Below are positions 11,301 through 23,300 of a DNA stretch of 64,000 nucleotides, piece after piece. This stretch comes from Macrosoma leucophasiata (Eukaryota > Arthropoda > Insecta > Lepidoptera > Hedylidae). A model generated the notes under the pieces. That model was not told the origin of the DNA and did no database searches. It saw only the letters and a list, made by a program, of their open reading frames with translations. The position numbers were made by a program, and so were the translations under genes. The first letter of the stretch is position 1; each line of letters starts with the position of its first letter. The stretch lies in NCBI GenBank assembly GCA_036365455.1, contig JAWQUS010000023.1, positions 4,092,001 to 4,156,000 of the forward strand. The letters are read 5' to 3'.

Positions 11301-14300
11301 GTATTTGCAAATAACCTTCTTTCCCCGTACCAATCTGGTTTTCGGCCGAGCCATAGTACGTCGACTGCCTTGCTTAAAGTTACGGAAGATGTTAGGGCAG
11401 CAATGGAAAATTCAAAATTGACAATATTGGTTTTAATTGACTTCTCCAATGCATTCAATGCTGTAGACTACGACATTCTTATTACTATCCTCATGCATGT
11501 TGGCGCCTCATCGCTTGTTCAGGATTGGTTTTCGGCTTATCTTCACGGTCGCCAGCAGGCGGTTCGCATTGATCGGGACTTATCTGACTGGTGCGACTTA
11601 ACCTCTGGTGTTCCGCAGGGCGGCATTCTCTCACCTCTCTTATTTTCATTATTAATTAATTCTCTATCTAATTTTCTGAACTGCTCCTACCATTTGTATG
11701 CTGATGATTTGCAATTGTATACACAGGCTGATCCGGACAATTTGAATATTGCCATATCCAATTTAAATAATAATCTTGATTTAATTTCTCAATGGTCTAA
11801 AAAATTCGGTATCTCAGTAAATGTTAGTAAGTGCCAGGCCATCATATTAGGTAGTTCTTCATTTATTAATAGATTTGATGAGAATCAACTTCCACCTCTT
11901 CTTTTCAATAATATTGTGATTCCTTTCTCACCTTTTGTTAAAAACTTAGGACTGTACATAGACTCCAGCTTCAGCTGGAATAAACATATAACAGCAATTA
12001 GTCAAAACGTCACAGCTTCGCTGCGGTCTCTCTATAGATTTAAAAACTTTTTACCAACTAGCACTAAAATACTACTGATTCAGTCTCTTGTGTTGCCCAT
12101 CATCGATTATGCTGATGTTTGCTTTCCGGATCTTTCCCAGGATCTTCTTAATAAATTGGATCGAATTTTAAATAACTGCATTCGCTTTATTTACGGACTT
12201 CGTAAATACGACCACATTTCGTCTTTTCGTTCTAAGCTTAAGTGGCTTCCTATCCGGCAGCGACGGTCCGTCAGGATACTCTGCTTATTATTCTCCATAT
12301 TAAACGATCCTAGTTCTCCTGATTATCTTAAACTCAATTTTAATTTTCTGGGCGCTTCTCATAGTCTTAATCTCCGTTCGTCGGAATCTCTATCTCTTCA
12401 AATTCCTTCTCACAGAACTGGTTTCATGGCCAACTCTTTCACAGTTTCGGCAATAAAGCTCTGGAATTCGCTACCCGTGGACATAAAAAAATCATCCAGT
12501 AGATTCTCATTTAAAAGAAAGCTCCGTGATTATTATCTCAAAATGCTTTGAGTTATTTTCTATAAAGGTTTGAATTTGATATTTCATTCTTACGTTGGTT
12601 TCATAATCAGACATATATATGTATATATATATATATATATATAGATATGTGTATAATATTATTTGTATTGTATATATAAGTAATATATATATATTTTTTT
12701 TTTGATGTAGTTATATATTTAATTATATCATTAATAAGTATGTGTTATCCTGTAACTCCATAATATTACTCCCATTGCTCTGTAAATTACTTTCAAAATG
12801 ACTATTATGGCTTTTTGTCTATTCTTTACGATTTTCCAAATGCACTACCATTCTTTGTTTTCCACACAACCCTTAGGTTGACTGGTAGAGAATGCTTTCT
12901 AGCATTAAGTCCGCCTCATGTACTTTGTTTGTGCAGAAAGTTTAAATAAATAAATAAATAAATATACTAGCCGTGCAAATGCCTCTCGGACACTTATCGA
13001 GGAAAGCAGGACTAGACTTGTGTCTGAAATCGAGCACTCTCTGGAGCGGGTCTCGGATTGGGGTCGACTTAATTTAGTACAGTTTAACCCCTCGAAGACA
13101 CAAGTCTGCGCGTTCACCGCAAAAAAAACCCCATTCATTGTAGCACCACAGTTCCAGGGCATTCCGCTCGCCGTTGATAAGAGTATCGGTATCCTGGGCG
13201 TTGACATATCGAACGAAGTGCAATTCGGGAGTCACATTGAGTGTAAGACCAAGTTGGCATCCAAAAAGTTGGGGGTGCTTAACAAAGCGAGGCAGTATTT
13301 CACATCGGGGCAGCTACTACAGCTTTATAAGGCCCAAGTGCGGCCCCATCTGGTATACTGCTCTCATTTGTGGGCGGGAGCCCCCAAATACCAGCTTGGT
13401 CCACTTGACTCCCTACAAAAACGCGCCGTTCGTATTGTTAACGATCCAGGACTTACCGACAGGCTCGAACATCTGAGCCTGCGCAGAGACATTGGGAGTC
13501 TGTGCGTGTTGTACCGTCTCTACAATGGTGAGTGCTCTGCGGAACTGTTTGACATGGTGCCACCGTCTCTTTTCCTACACCGTACTACCCGCCGAAGAGA
13601 GAAGTTCCACCCACACCGACTGGACACCTGGCAGTGCTCAACGGTGCGGTTTTCACGTTCGTTCCTGCCCAGAACGTGTAAATTGTGGAACGAACTTCCC
13701 TCTGAGGTGTTCCCTAGGTGCTACAATATGGGGTTCTTCAAAAATGGCGTCAAAAGAGTCCTTCAGGGCTGGCAGCGCGTTGGCAACTCCCCTGGTGTTG
13801 CAAATGTTCATAGGCGACGGTGACCACTTTCCATCAGGTGGCCCGTTTGCTTGTCTGTCAACCTTCAGACATAAAAAAAAAAATTAAAAAAAAAAAAAAA
13901 AATTTAAATAACTTTTAACAGAATCTTTCGTATGAAAATACAGAAAATTTACTCCTAGTATGTAAATCAGTTTTTGAAAACTGTCTAAATCAATTTTCAA
14001 TTGCACTACCACATTGAGTTTTCTACACAACCTTAAGGTTGACTGTTAGAGAATGCTACCTAGCATTAAGTCCGCCTCATGTACTTTTTTGTGCTTGGAA
14101 GATTAAATAAATAAATAAATTTTATTATTATTAAAGTAAGAAGTAATAGTATCCTAGTAGTAAGAATAATTAAGAACGTATATTCAATTGTAAATTAAAA
14201 TAACTTCAAATAGCTGTAGATCTCTTCCAGCCCGAAACACAGGTTTTACCTAGTTCGGGCATACATATGTTTTGTACTATTTTAAATATTAAGATATTAT

Positions 14301-17300
14301 TGTATTAATTTTGTGAACTTACTTTTTGAAATAAACAATTTATTTATATATTTATATCTAAAATGATTAAGGCCCGGTACAAGTCGTCTTATTGCAATTC
14401 AATTTAGGAATCATGTAAACAAATGCGAAAATGTTGTTTCATTAATAAATAAGTACGAGTATTTACATTACAGCGCGTATGTAGAAACGAGACAAAGCCA
14501 AAGGCAATTCAATTTAAGTTCGCAATAAAAGATCATGGTATGACCGCAGTGACGAGAACTGCTATCCTGGTATTTTTGTTTTACAAAAGTGGCAAACAAG
14601 TGTGCTGTAGAAATCTACACAAAACCGAGGTCAAAATGCAGATGCGTTGCCTAATCTGAGAACGAAATTGTTCGGTCTCTGTGATATTTATTACAAGACC
14701 ATACATTACCATTTAAACGGAATACGATAATGCTGAACACCGACAGATAGATTAGGTAACGTGGTGGTGACGATCAGAGCCTACTCCCGAACTCCGGCAC
14801 TGGATCAATAAAAAAACGCGAAATTCTAAGGCTAAGGTTACTTCAGTTACCATCAACGACAACTGTATGCTTGTTTGTCACTGCACACTAAAACTAAATA
14901 GATTAAATAGAAAGGCACAAACCCTTTATGTACTAAAATAAACAATTTCCTTCATTTTGTTGAAAGTAAAGTCATGCCTAAGATGATATTGTTGTCTCCA
15001 GAGATCCAACTTTAGAAATTGTATGTATGACGTGTAAAAAAAATTCAATTTCAAATTTAATTTATATTTTTTTATATTAAAAATTAATTTAAAAAATAAT
15101 TTATTAAATTTTATATTTTAAGGGATAAGCTTTAAATTAAAAAGTTATATTAAAATCATAACTTAATTAACATTTTTAAAATTTAAATTTATTTAGATTT
15201 TTCGGGCATCCAGAAGTTTATATTTTAATTTTACCTGGAGATTTAAATAATATTGAATTTGACTCTTATAAAATTAAAAGAGATTTCAAATTAAATAATT
15301 TTCGATTATTGGATGTTGATAATCGAATTATTTTACCAATAAATAACCAAATTCCGATGAGGAATAATTCTTTTTATTATTTCAGAAGTATTTTTTTTTT
15401 ATTTCATTTTTTTTGAGCTTTTTTTCACAGAATATGACGCCTCGTTTATTTATATTAGAATATCACGCCAGAGCTTTTATATTGTCATAACAGCTTAGGA
15501 CTCAGGAGTGGTAACACATTGAAATTTCTGGGTTTTATTTTTATGTCAAAAGACAAGTAGATGAACATTTGCAACACCAAGAGAGTTGCCAACACGCTGC
15601 CAGCCCAAAAGGACTATTTTTTACATAATTTTTGAAGAACCTCATATTATAGCATCAAGGGAACACCTCAGAGGGAAGTTCGTTTCAGAATTTACTCGTT
15701 TTGGGCAAAAACGAAAACCGTACCTACTGTTGACCACTGCCACGTCTTCAGTCTTTTAGGGTGGAATTTATCTCTTCGACGGATAGTGCAGTGTAGGAAA
15801 TGAGACGGTGGCACTATATCGAACAGTTCAGCAGAGAACTCACCTTTGTAGTGACTGTAAAAAAACGCACAACCCAATGAATCTGCACAGGCTCAAATGT
15901 CCAGATAAATATTCACTTGCTTGTATTTCCTATAGGGCTCATGGCGCGACGCGTCAGTGAGCGGGCACGTGCTGAACATCCCGAACATATCGCGCTGGCA
16001 CACCGGCAAATACGTGTGCCTCGCCAACAACGGCATGCAGCCGCCCGCCAACCAGACTACTGATGTCGAGATACATTGTTAGTCAGCCTCCTTGTTACTT
16101 CTACCAACTGAACTACCGATATCGAATATACATTGTTTGTTAGCCTCCTTGTAACTTCCACTTACCGAACCACCTCGAGTAACATTGTTAGTTAGCCTCT
16201 TTGTTATTTCCATGAACCGAACCACCGAGATACATTGTTAGTTAGCCTTCTTGTTACTTCCACCAACTGAGCCACCGACATCGAATTACATTGTTAGTTA
16301 GCCCCCTTGTTACTTCCACCAATTGAACCACTGGCGTCGAGATACATCGTTAGTTAGCCTACTTGTTACTTCCACCAACTGAACCACCGACGTCGAGTTA
16401 CATTCTTAGTTAGCCTCCTTGTTACTTCTACCATCTGAACTACCGACGTCGAGTATAATTGTTCGTTAACCTCCTTGTCATATAAAAGTTACATCTGCAT
16501 AACACAGACCAACGTAATGTAAAGGCCGCAGATGTATTACTATTTGCTTCCATTTACATATTGTGCCAAACAATTCATACGATAGTGATTAATAGAACTC
16601 GGAAAAGTGACGATCAAGTTACATAGGAATCTGTGGTTAAAGTAGTTTACTTTTTAAGGGTTCTTTTGTAAATGCTTTAAAAATAGAGTTCCAATATTTT
16701 GCTTTGTATAAAACTAGAGATTGTTAACAAAAGAAAAGTCTGTTTAGAATTTTTTTAGGACAATAAGGTTACAATTTAATGTCTCAAGACTTTGTGTTGA
16801 GTTTCTTGTGATGACTTTTTATCTTCGCTTTTACTACAGCTGTGCATTCTTTGTTTACAGTCAGTCCGTATATTCGAGTTCCCAACAACATAATCTACGT
16901 GTTCAACAAAACGGCTATTATTGAATGTGAGGTAAATTTCATAACTATTTATATCGGTTGTAATTATACTAATTCGTAAAACTTTTGCCATAATACGTAC
17001 CACCGGCCGCGGCGGACCGGACGGGAATAGCCATAGCGATTATTACCGATGCAAAACAGTCTGCAATTTGGGGGGAAATACGTGTTACACACACACATAC
17101 ACTACAAAAATCGTCTATAACTACGAAACTCACACCTTGACTTTAACAAAATACATAAACAAATTCACGCACACATTTAAACAGCTAGGTGACAGCCACA
17201 CTTGTGTTTGTGGCTTATGGCTACTCCCCTCCGGCCCACCGGCCCACCGGCCGGTGGCCCGTGTTGCCCGTGTTGTCCAAAACGAAACCATGTCAGTCGC

Positions 17301-20300
17301 ATTATAAAAAATAATCAGCAAGTTTCTACAGAATCTAACAAAAAATATTGCACAACGACCTTAGGAAGGACACTTCGGCTTATTTCAGATCTGTAGAGCG
17401 TTATCTCTTTCGCAACTTACCTATGTCACACCGCGGACACTCCGTCAAAATTCCCTACAAACGCTTAATTTGGTCTCTATTACACAGACATCAATCAGTG
17501 ACGTGTATTTACACGTGCACCTGTGTGCGTAGCACGTACAAAATACCAAGCGTCGCCTATAAGGAGGTTGGGTGATGCGGGGAAATCAGGCGGTACGTCG
17601 AAGTGTCCATTCTATACGTAGTATTATTGTACTGCCTATGTGACGTTAGTCGACCATTTTGATCAAGTTTTGACCAATACCGGACTATCAGTGCTTACGT
17701 AGGCAGTGTGCAGAGAAAACGTTCTACGTCTACGTAAGTCAAAACTAGCCGATTGCCACTTTCATAGGCTCGATGTGGTATATTTCTTGATGAGCACTGT
17801 ACCTTCTACTCGCCTTAACTTCACAAACTCTATATTCGACATAAAAGGCTGCATACTCTCTCCGACTTAAAAGACTTAAAATTGAAGTTTAGTATGGAGT
17901 GCTTCTACTGTTGATAGGTAATACCATTTTTATTCCGTACATTTAAAAAAAAGCAAATTGCAAATGGCCGCAGACCGGAGCCGATGGAGACATTTCGTCC
18001 GATCAAGAGTGATGCCAGGATGATCACGATCCTCAGTCATGAGGGAACGACCAGAGAGAGAAATTAAAAAAAATACTAGGCAATATACTTTAAGGTCATT
18101 AGATAAGGAATGTCCATAAAATACGTTCGCATACAAGGGGGAGTCTCACCGAGTGTGACAAAATGTTATAGGACAAAGGGTCCACGGCGTCGTGACGTTC
18201 GCAGTTCATTAAAATATTTTTCATTAATATTTCGTTAGTTTAATTCTAAATTCTAAAAAGTTGTCATATTCAGCGGGGGTCTTACTTTTTGTGACGTAAT
18301 ATTTTTAGGGGGTCACAGATAGTATGACACAACGTGACAATATGGGGAGGAACAGTTAGGAAAGGCTTATTTTAGAGTGACGTGACGAATTTATGGAGGG
18401 CCCTTAATATTTCTAAGTTGTTTCACCTTTTTTTCTGTTCAAATCAATTTGTGGACCTTGCCATGATTCTTTACAACAACTTCAGGTACAAGCTTGGCCG
18501 GAACCCGTTCTAGCTTGGGAGTTTGATGGTGTCACCGTCGAAGGTCCCAGGTACCGGACAGAAGTGGCCACGACCGGGGATCCCTGGCGATGGATCATGA
18601 GACTCGAGGTCCCGAACATCAGAGACCATGATCTGAGGCAGTACAGCTGTGTCGCCAAAAATGAACTCAATAATCAGACTGTCAAAGGTCATATTCGATT
18701 GATGTGTAAGTACTGATTTGAATTTAGGATTTCTTTAGGAATTTTCAGTCTTATCAAATTCTTCCGTAACTGACTATTGGACTGACAGCTAAATCTAACT
18801 AAAACAGCTAGTAGGAATCTAGTAATCATCCTACCTTTTCTTTTTAAGAATTATCTTTTATTTTTTGGGTTGCCTGGAAGAAATCGCTCTTCTAGCGATA
18901 AGGCCGCCCGCTGTATCACATGTAATTGAAATGTTTTGTTTTTGTAAACTAATTTTTGGTGTGCAATAAAGTATATATTATTATTATTATTTCACTAATT
19001 TATTAATTATTCATATTGATTATTTTTTTACATATATAAGTAACTTAATTAAATATAATAAAAGATAATATTAACAAAGCACAAATATGTATAAAAAAAT
19101 AAAAAATAGTGTGCCACCGGCAGCGGGAACAGGGTCCAAGCCGTCGATGATTAGGGTCACAGAGACAGGAACCTCCTCACTATACGAAGAAGGCGGTACT
19201 CCTCGGCACGGCAGTGCCGAGGAGTACCGCCTTCTGCATCAGACCCTTGACCCAACTTCCTAGCTTGAGCCTCTTGAGGTGTTGGTCGAGGCTCTTTGCT
19301 ATAAGTCCGTTGACCGTAACGACTATCGGCACAATGATGGCCGAATCTACGTCCCACATGGCGACAATCTCGTGAGCCAGATCAAGATATTTAAGTTCCT
19401 TGTCTTTCTCGGCCTTCACGAGATTCCCATCATGAGGGACGGTGACATCGATAATCACTGCGCGGCACTCCGAGCGGTCTATCACCACTATATCAGGCTT
19501 ATTGGCTACAATAGTCCTGTCAGTGATGATAGACCGGTCCCAATACATTGTGGCATGGTCGTTTTCCAGAACTGGGTCGGGCACATACCTGTAGTATGGC
19601 ACCTCCACGGCCACAAGACTGTATCGCAAGGCAAGTTGCTGATGGATAATCCTGGCCACATGGTTGTGTCTGTGCAGATATTCGCCGTTGGCAAGACTAG
19701 AACAGCCGGACACAATATGCCTGATCGATTCACCCGGTCGGTGGCATGCCCGACATATGTCGACCGTGCCATCCTTCAGGATAAACTTCCGGTAGTTGTT
19801 GGTCATTACCACTTCGTCCATTATTGCACAAACAAAACCTTCGGTTTCCCCAAATAGGTCACCGAATCGTAGCCAGGCCACGGATGCTAAAGTGTCTACG
19901 TCAGGCCCGTGTAGGGCCCGGTAAAAACGTCCATGTAGCTCCTTGCCCTGCCACACACTCCTGCGGTCGCTGGTCGTGAGTACCTCAGGTTTGCGCCAGT
20001 TCTGTTTAGCCAAAGAGACAGTGGTGAGTCCACTGTCGACCGCCACCATATCCTTATGCATATCCCCGTCGGCGGCCAGGAAATATTCTCTGAGGCTGCA
20101 CACCTCACGGTTGTGTAGGGTCTTGGCGCTAAGGAAGCCTCGACCGCCACACCTCCGCGGGATGTACAGTCTCATGACCGACGACCGCGGGTGATGCATC
20201 CGGTATGCCGTCAGCAAAGAGCGGACTCGCCTGTCAAGAGCATCCAGGTCGGTCTGAGTCCACTTGAGTATGCCGAAGGAGTACATCAAGACCGGCATGA

Positions 20301-23300
20301 CCCAACCGTTGAAGGCGCGGACCTTATTACCACCCGACAAAAGACTTTTCAGTACTTTTGTCAGGCGACCAAAGAAACGTTCCCTCAACGATTGCCTCAT
20401 GTCGCCCTCGCGTATACCTAAGGCCTCCGACATACCCAAGTACTTATAGCTCTCGGCGGCAGAGAGGGTTCGGAACGAAATAGAACCTGGGAGATTTGTT
20501 CCCTCAGATTCCATTATCTGCCCTTGTACTGCCTCGTACATGCATTACTGCACATTTTTCGATTCCGAATTCCATCCTGATAGAGTTACTAAAGTTTTCA
20601 GTAACCTCTAGTAGTTCTGTCAGTTGCGAATTACTGGAGCCGAATAATTTCAGGTCATCCATATACAACAGGTGAGATATCATCCGACCGTCTCTGCGCA
20701 GCCGATAGCCAAGCCCCGAAGCCTCTAACAACGTGCTAAGAGGGTTCAAGGCCAGGCAAAACCATAGGGGGCTCAGACTATCGCCCTGGAAAATACCCCT
20801 GGTGATTCTCACAGGTTCACCGACCGCCAGGGGCTGCCGAGATCCTGGATAGTGAAGGACCGTGCTCCATTGCGTCATACATGAGCCCAGGAAAGCACGT
20901 AGAGTTGTATTTACTTTATACAACTCTAGTACCCTCATGAGCCATGTATGCGGTACAGAGTCGTAGGCCTTCTTGTAGTCTATCCAGCAAGTCGAAAGAC
21001 TCTTTCGGTAGCGGCGAACCTGCTGGCTAATTGCCATGTCAATGAGGAGTAGCTCCTTAGTACCGCGGCACCTGCTCCTACATCCATTCTGAGAGGCAGA
21101 CAAGATGGAAAAATCTTCAATGTGTTTAGTGATTTTCACTCTCAGAATGGATGTAAGGAGTTTATATACCGTTGGGAGGCACGTAATAGGCCTGTAGTTC
21201 TTAGGTTCCGCGGTACTACCTGATTTATGGAGCAGGTGAGTCACACCAGTTGTAAGAAATGATGGGAGCGTTCCTGACTCCAGAGACAATTGGAACTGGG
21301 TCGCCAAGCGAGCATGCGAACTTCTCAGCCATTTCAGCCAGAAATTATGCAGCCCATCCGGTCCCGGAGATTTCCAATTCGGCATCGGACGAGCTGCATT
21401 GGCTACGTCTTCTTCAGTTATAAGGATATTATCCATTTCTTGAATAGATTCGCATGTTCCCTCGACATCCCGTATCCAACCGTCCTCGGAATGAGAGACC
21501 GGTTCCGACCAGATGTTGCGCCAGAACGCTAGCATGGCGTCATCATCCGGTCGGCTCGGGTCAACCATTTGCGAATCAGACCGCTCCCACATTCTATAGA
21601 CTCTCCTTTGGTCGCCTTGAAACATGCTGTTCAATTGATACCGGCCCACACGTTCTTTAAAGCGTTTTATCCGGTTTGCCCATGCGTAAACTTTCTGCTT
21701 CAGGAAGTCGATGCGCTCTGTGAGGTGAGCTGAATAATTTTGAGGGCTGATTCCCGTTCCTGAGAATGCTATCCTCACAAAGCGCATCACTCGGGGGCGT
21801 GTATTGCCCATCCTGAAGCAGAGTAGCTTGCCAATGAGCGCTCTGGTCCCAGCGATACGCCGCTCAATCCGGCACTGCCAGGCTGGTACGGCGGGTCTTG
21901 GCCGTGCACCTGCATCAGATTTTGGGAACTTGACGCGGGCTACACGGCACGCCGCAGCAGCCGCACAGTACAGAACCGAGTGAGTATCGCCGAGATCTTC
22001 GGTGTCATCGAAGTACTCTGGTAACAGTGAATTCAGAGCGCACACCAGCGCCACATTCCGTCTATGCATAGGCAACCGGGGCAAACGTGGCCTGTCCGCG
22101 GGCAAGGTGGACCGATATTCACGAAGAGCATGCTCCAAGGCGCTCCTCAGCTGTTCAATGTATTGAGTACTTACTGTGGTTACCTGGTCCGCTTCCCCCC
22201 CGTCACCGTGTTGAGGCGCATTCGCGATGTCACTTCGCTGCGTCGGTACCGTGGGAGGTGGTGGGGCAGGAGTTGAGCGGTAACCCTGCATCTCGGTGCG
22301 TAGCCGATCAAGCACATTGTCATCCAGCATGTGACCGCGCTGAATGACACGCACCTGATCCGACAGCCGTTGGGTTGACACGTTGATTGTTGGTTCAAGA
22401 GCCTGGAACAGAAGCAGCATACGACTACGATACGCAGTAAGGTTAGTTCCTCCCTCTGTAGCCCCAAAATATGCGCGCATGACGTTTTCGTTTATTAGCG
22501 ATGTCCATTTCATGCGCGGCACATTACCACCGACAGCGGGGACCCTATTCGGAGCCGGTTGGCGCCGAGGTCCCAAGCAGGACGGCGGCCGGGGTCTCAC
22601 TCGACGACGTGCAGGTGGTGGTGACGGCGCCGGGGAGAAGTACTCGTCGCTGGAGCTCGACGCAACTACAGCGGCCGGTGACACGCTCGCGATAGGGGCG
22701 GCGTCCGGCAGCTGCGAGGCGGAGCTCAGCGACGAGTCCGGTGGTGGTGGGTGTGCTGCTTGTGCATTTCTGGCTCTGGCCCTCGTTATCATTCCATGAT
22801 TTTAGTATTGGTTGCTATCGGGTAACGTTTTATATTAATTTGCACTGCATTTTGTACATATTTTAAGATTAATTTATTGTCAGTATTTGTCATCACTGCA
22901 CTGTCTGTCATCAAATTTTTTCATTACAATTTTTGGAAATATATAGAGTTTGTTATGCTCAAAATCATTGTTCACTGCACTTATTTTTTATTTATAAAGT
23001 AACTGATTACTGTTATCAGAAGAAATATGAACTCTGAGTGCAAAATAAAATTATATAAAATCGGAGCAGATTGGAATGTGACTTTTTCGTAGGAGGGTTG
23101 CCAGGTTATTATTATTATGTCTCTCGTCAGCACGGGGTCCAATTTGAACCCCGGACCTTTGTCAGGCTTGCGCGGGGACATGGGGGGTCCAACACGTAGA
23201 GGCCCTTTCGAGAATTTTGATCTACTTTGTAATGGGTTATATTCGGCGGGACCTCTCTCTGGCTGCATCAATAGTTAATACAGACACAGACAGACCCCGC

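Larger units (their letters stand above)
8054..12962 (+). mobile_element. E2: full-length two-ORF LINE with target duplication
   Basis: The 4909-bp insertion is flanked by TATACT at 8048-8053 and 12963-12968. It holds a 5' UTR, ORF1, a 571-bp spacer, ORF2 and a 3' UTR that ends in (TAAA)n instead of poly(A). The 3' UTR includes cattaagtccgcctcatgta, shared with a 3' fragment at about 13990-14118 and, in antisense, with E3 and E5. Both ORFs are open, so this copy looks young and may be mobilisation-competent. I cannot name the clade with certainty; CR1/Jockey-related is my guess. Confidence 0.85.
5942..13823 (+). pseudogene. E1 ORF: endonuclease-reverse transcriptase interrupted by a LINE
   Basis: The first piece (5942-8053, 704 codons) starts at MVKKKKK; an upstream in-frame ATG at 5765 is possible. 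It carries APE-type endonuclease motifs ([27 protein letters not shown]) and RT motifs ([41 protein letters not shown]). Translation runs into E2 and stops at 8065. The second piece (12969-13823, 284 codons plus TGA) continues in the same frame with the RT thumb and C-terminal region ([30 protein letters not shown]). With E2 and one target copy removed the frame is continuous, so E1 was intact when hit. Confidence 0.85.
5221..13902 (+). mobile_element. E1: endonuclease-RT LINE, split by E2
   Basis: E1 consists of 5221-8053 plus 12969-13902. It has a GC-rich 5' region (5221-5941) unlike the AT-rich surroundings, one long ORF, a short 3' UTR and a poly(A)-like tail at 13871-13902. The 3' UTR wording (gcgacggtgaccactttcca then tcaggtgg) is one of the commonest LINE endings in Lepidoptera. 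Antisense 3' fragments of the same family lie at 15560-15900, 27880-28370 and 48095-48335. E1 itself sits inside the C-terminal part of E0. Confidence 0.82.

Noticed and set aside
19279..19857. Plus-strand ORF of 192 residues
   Set aside because: Shadow of the E4 endonuclease region on the opposite strand.
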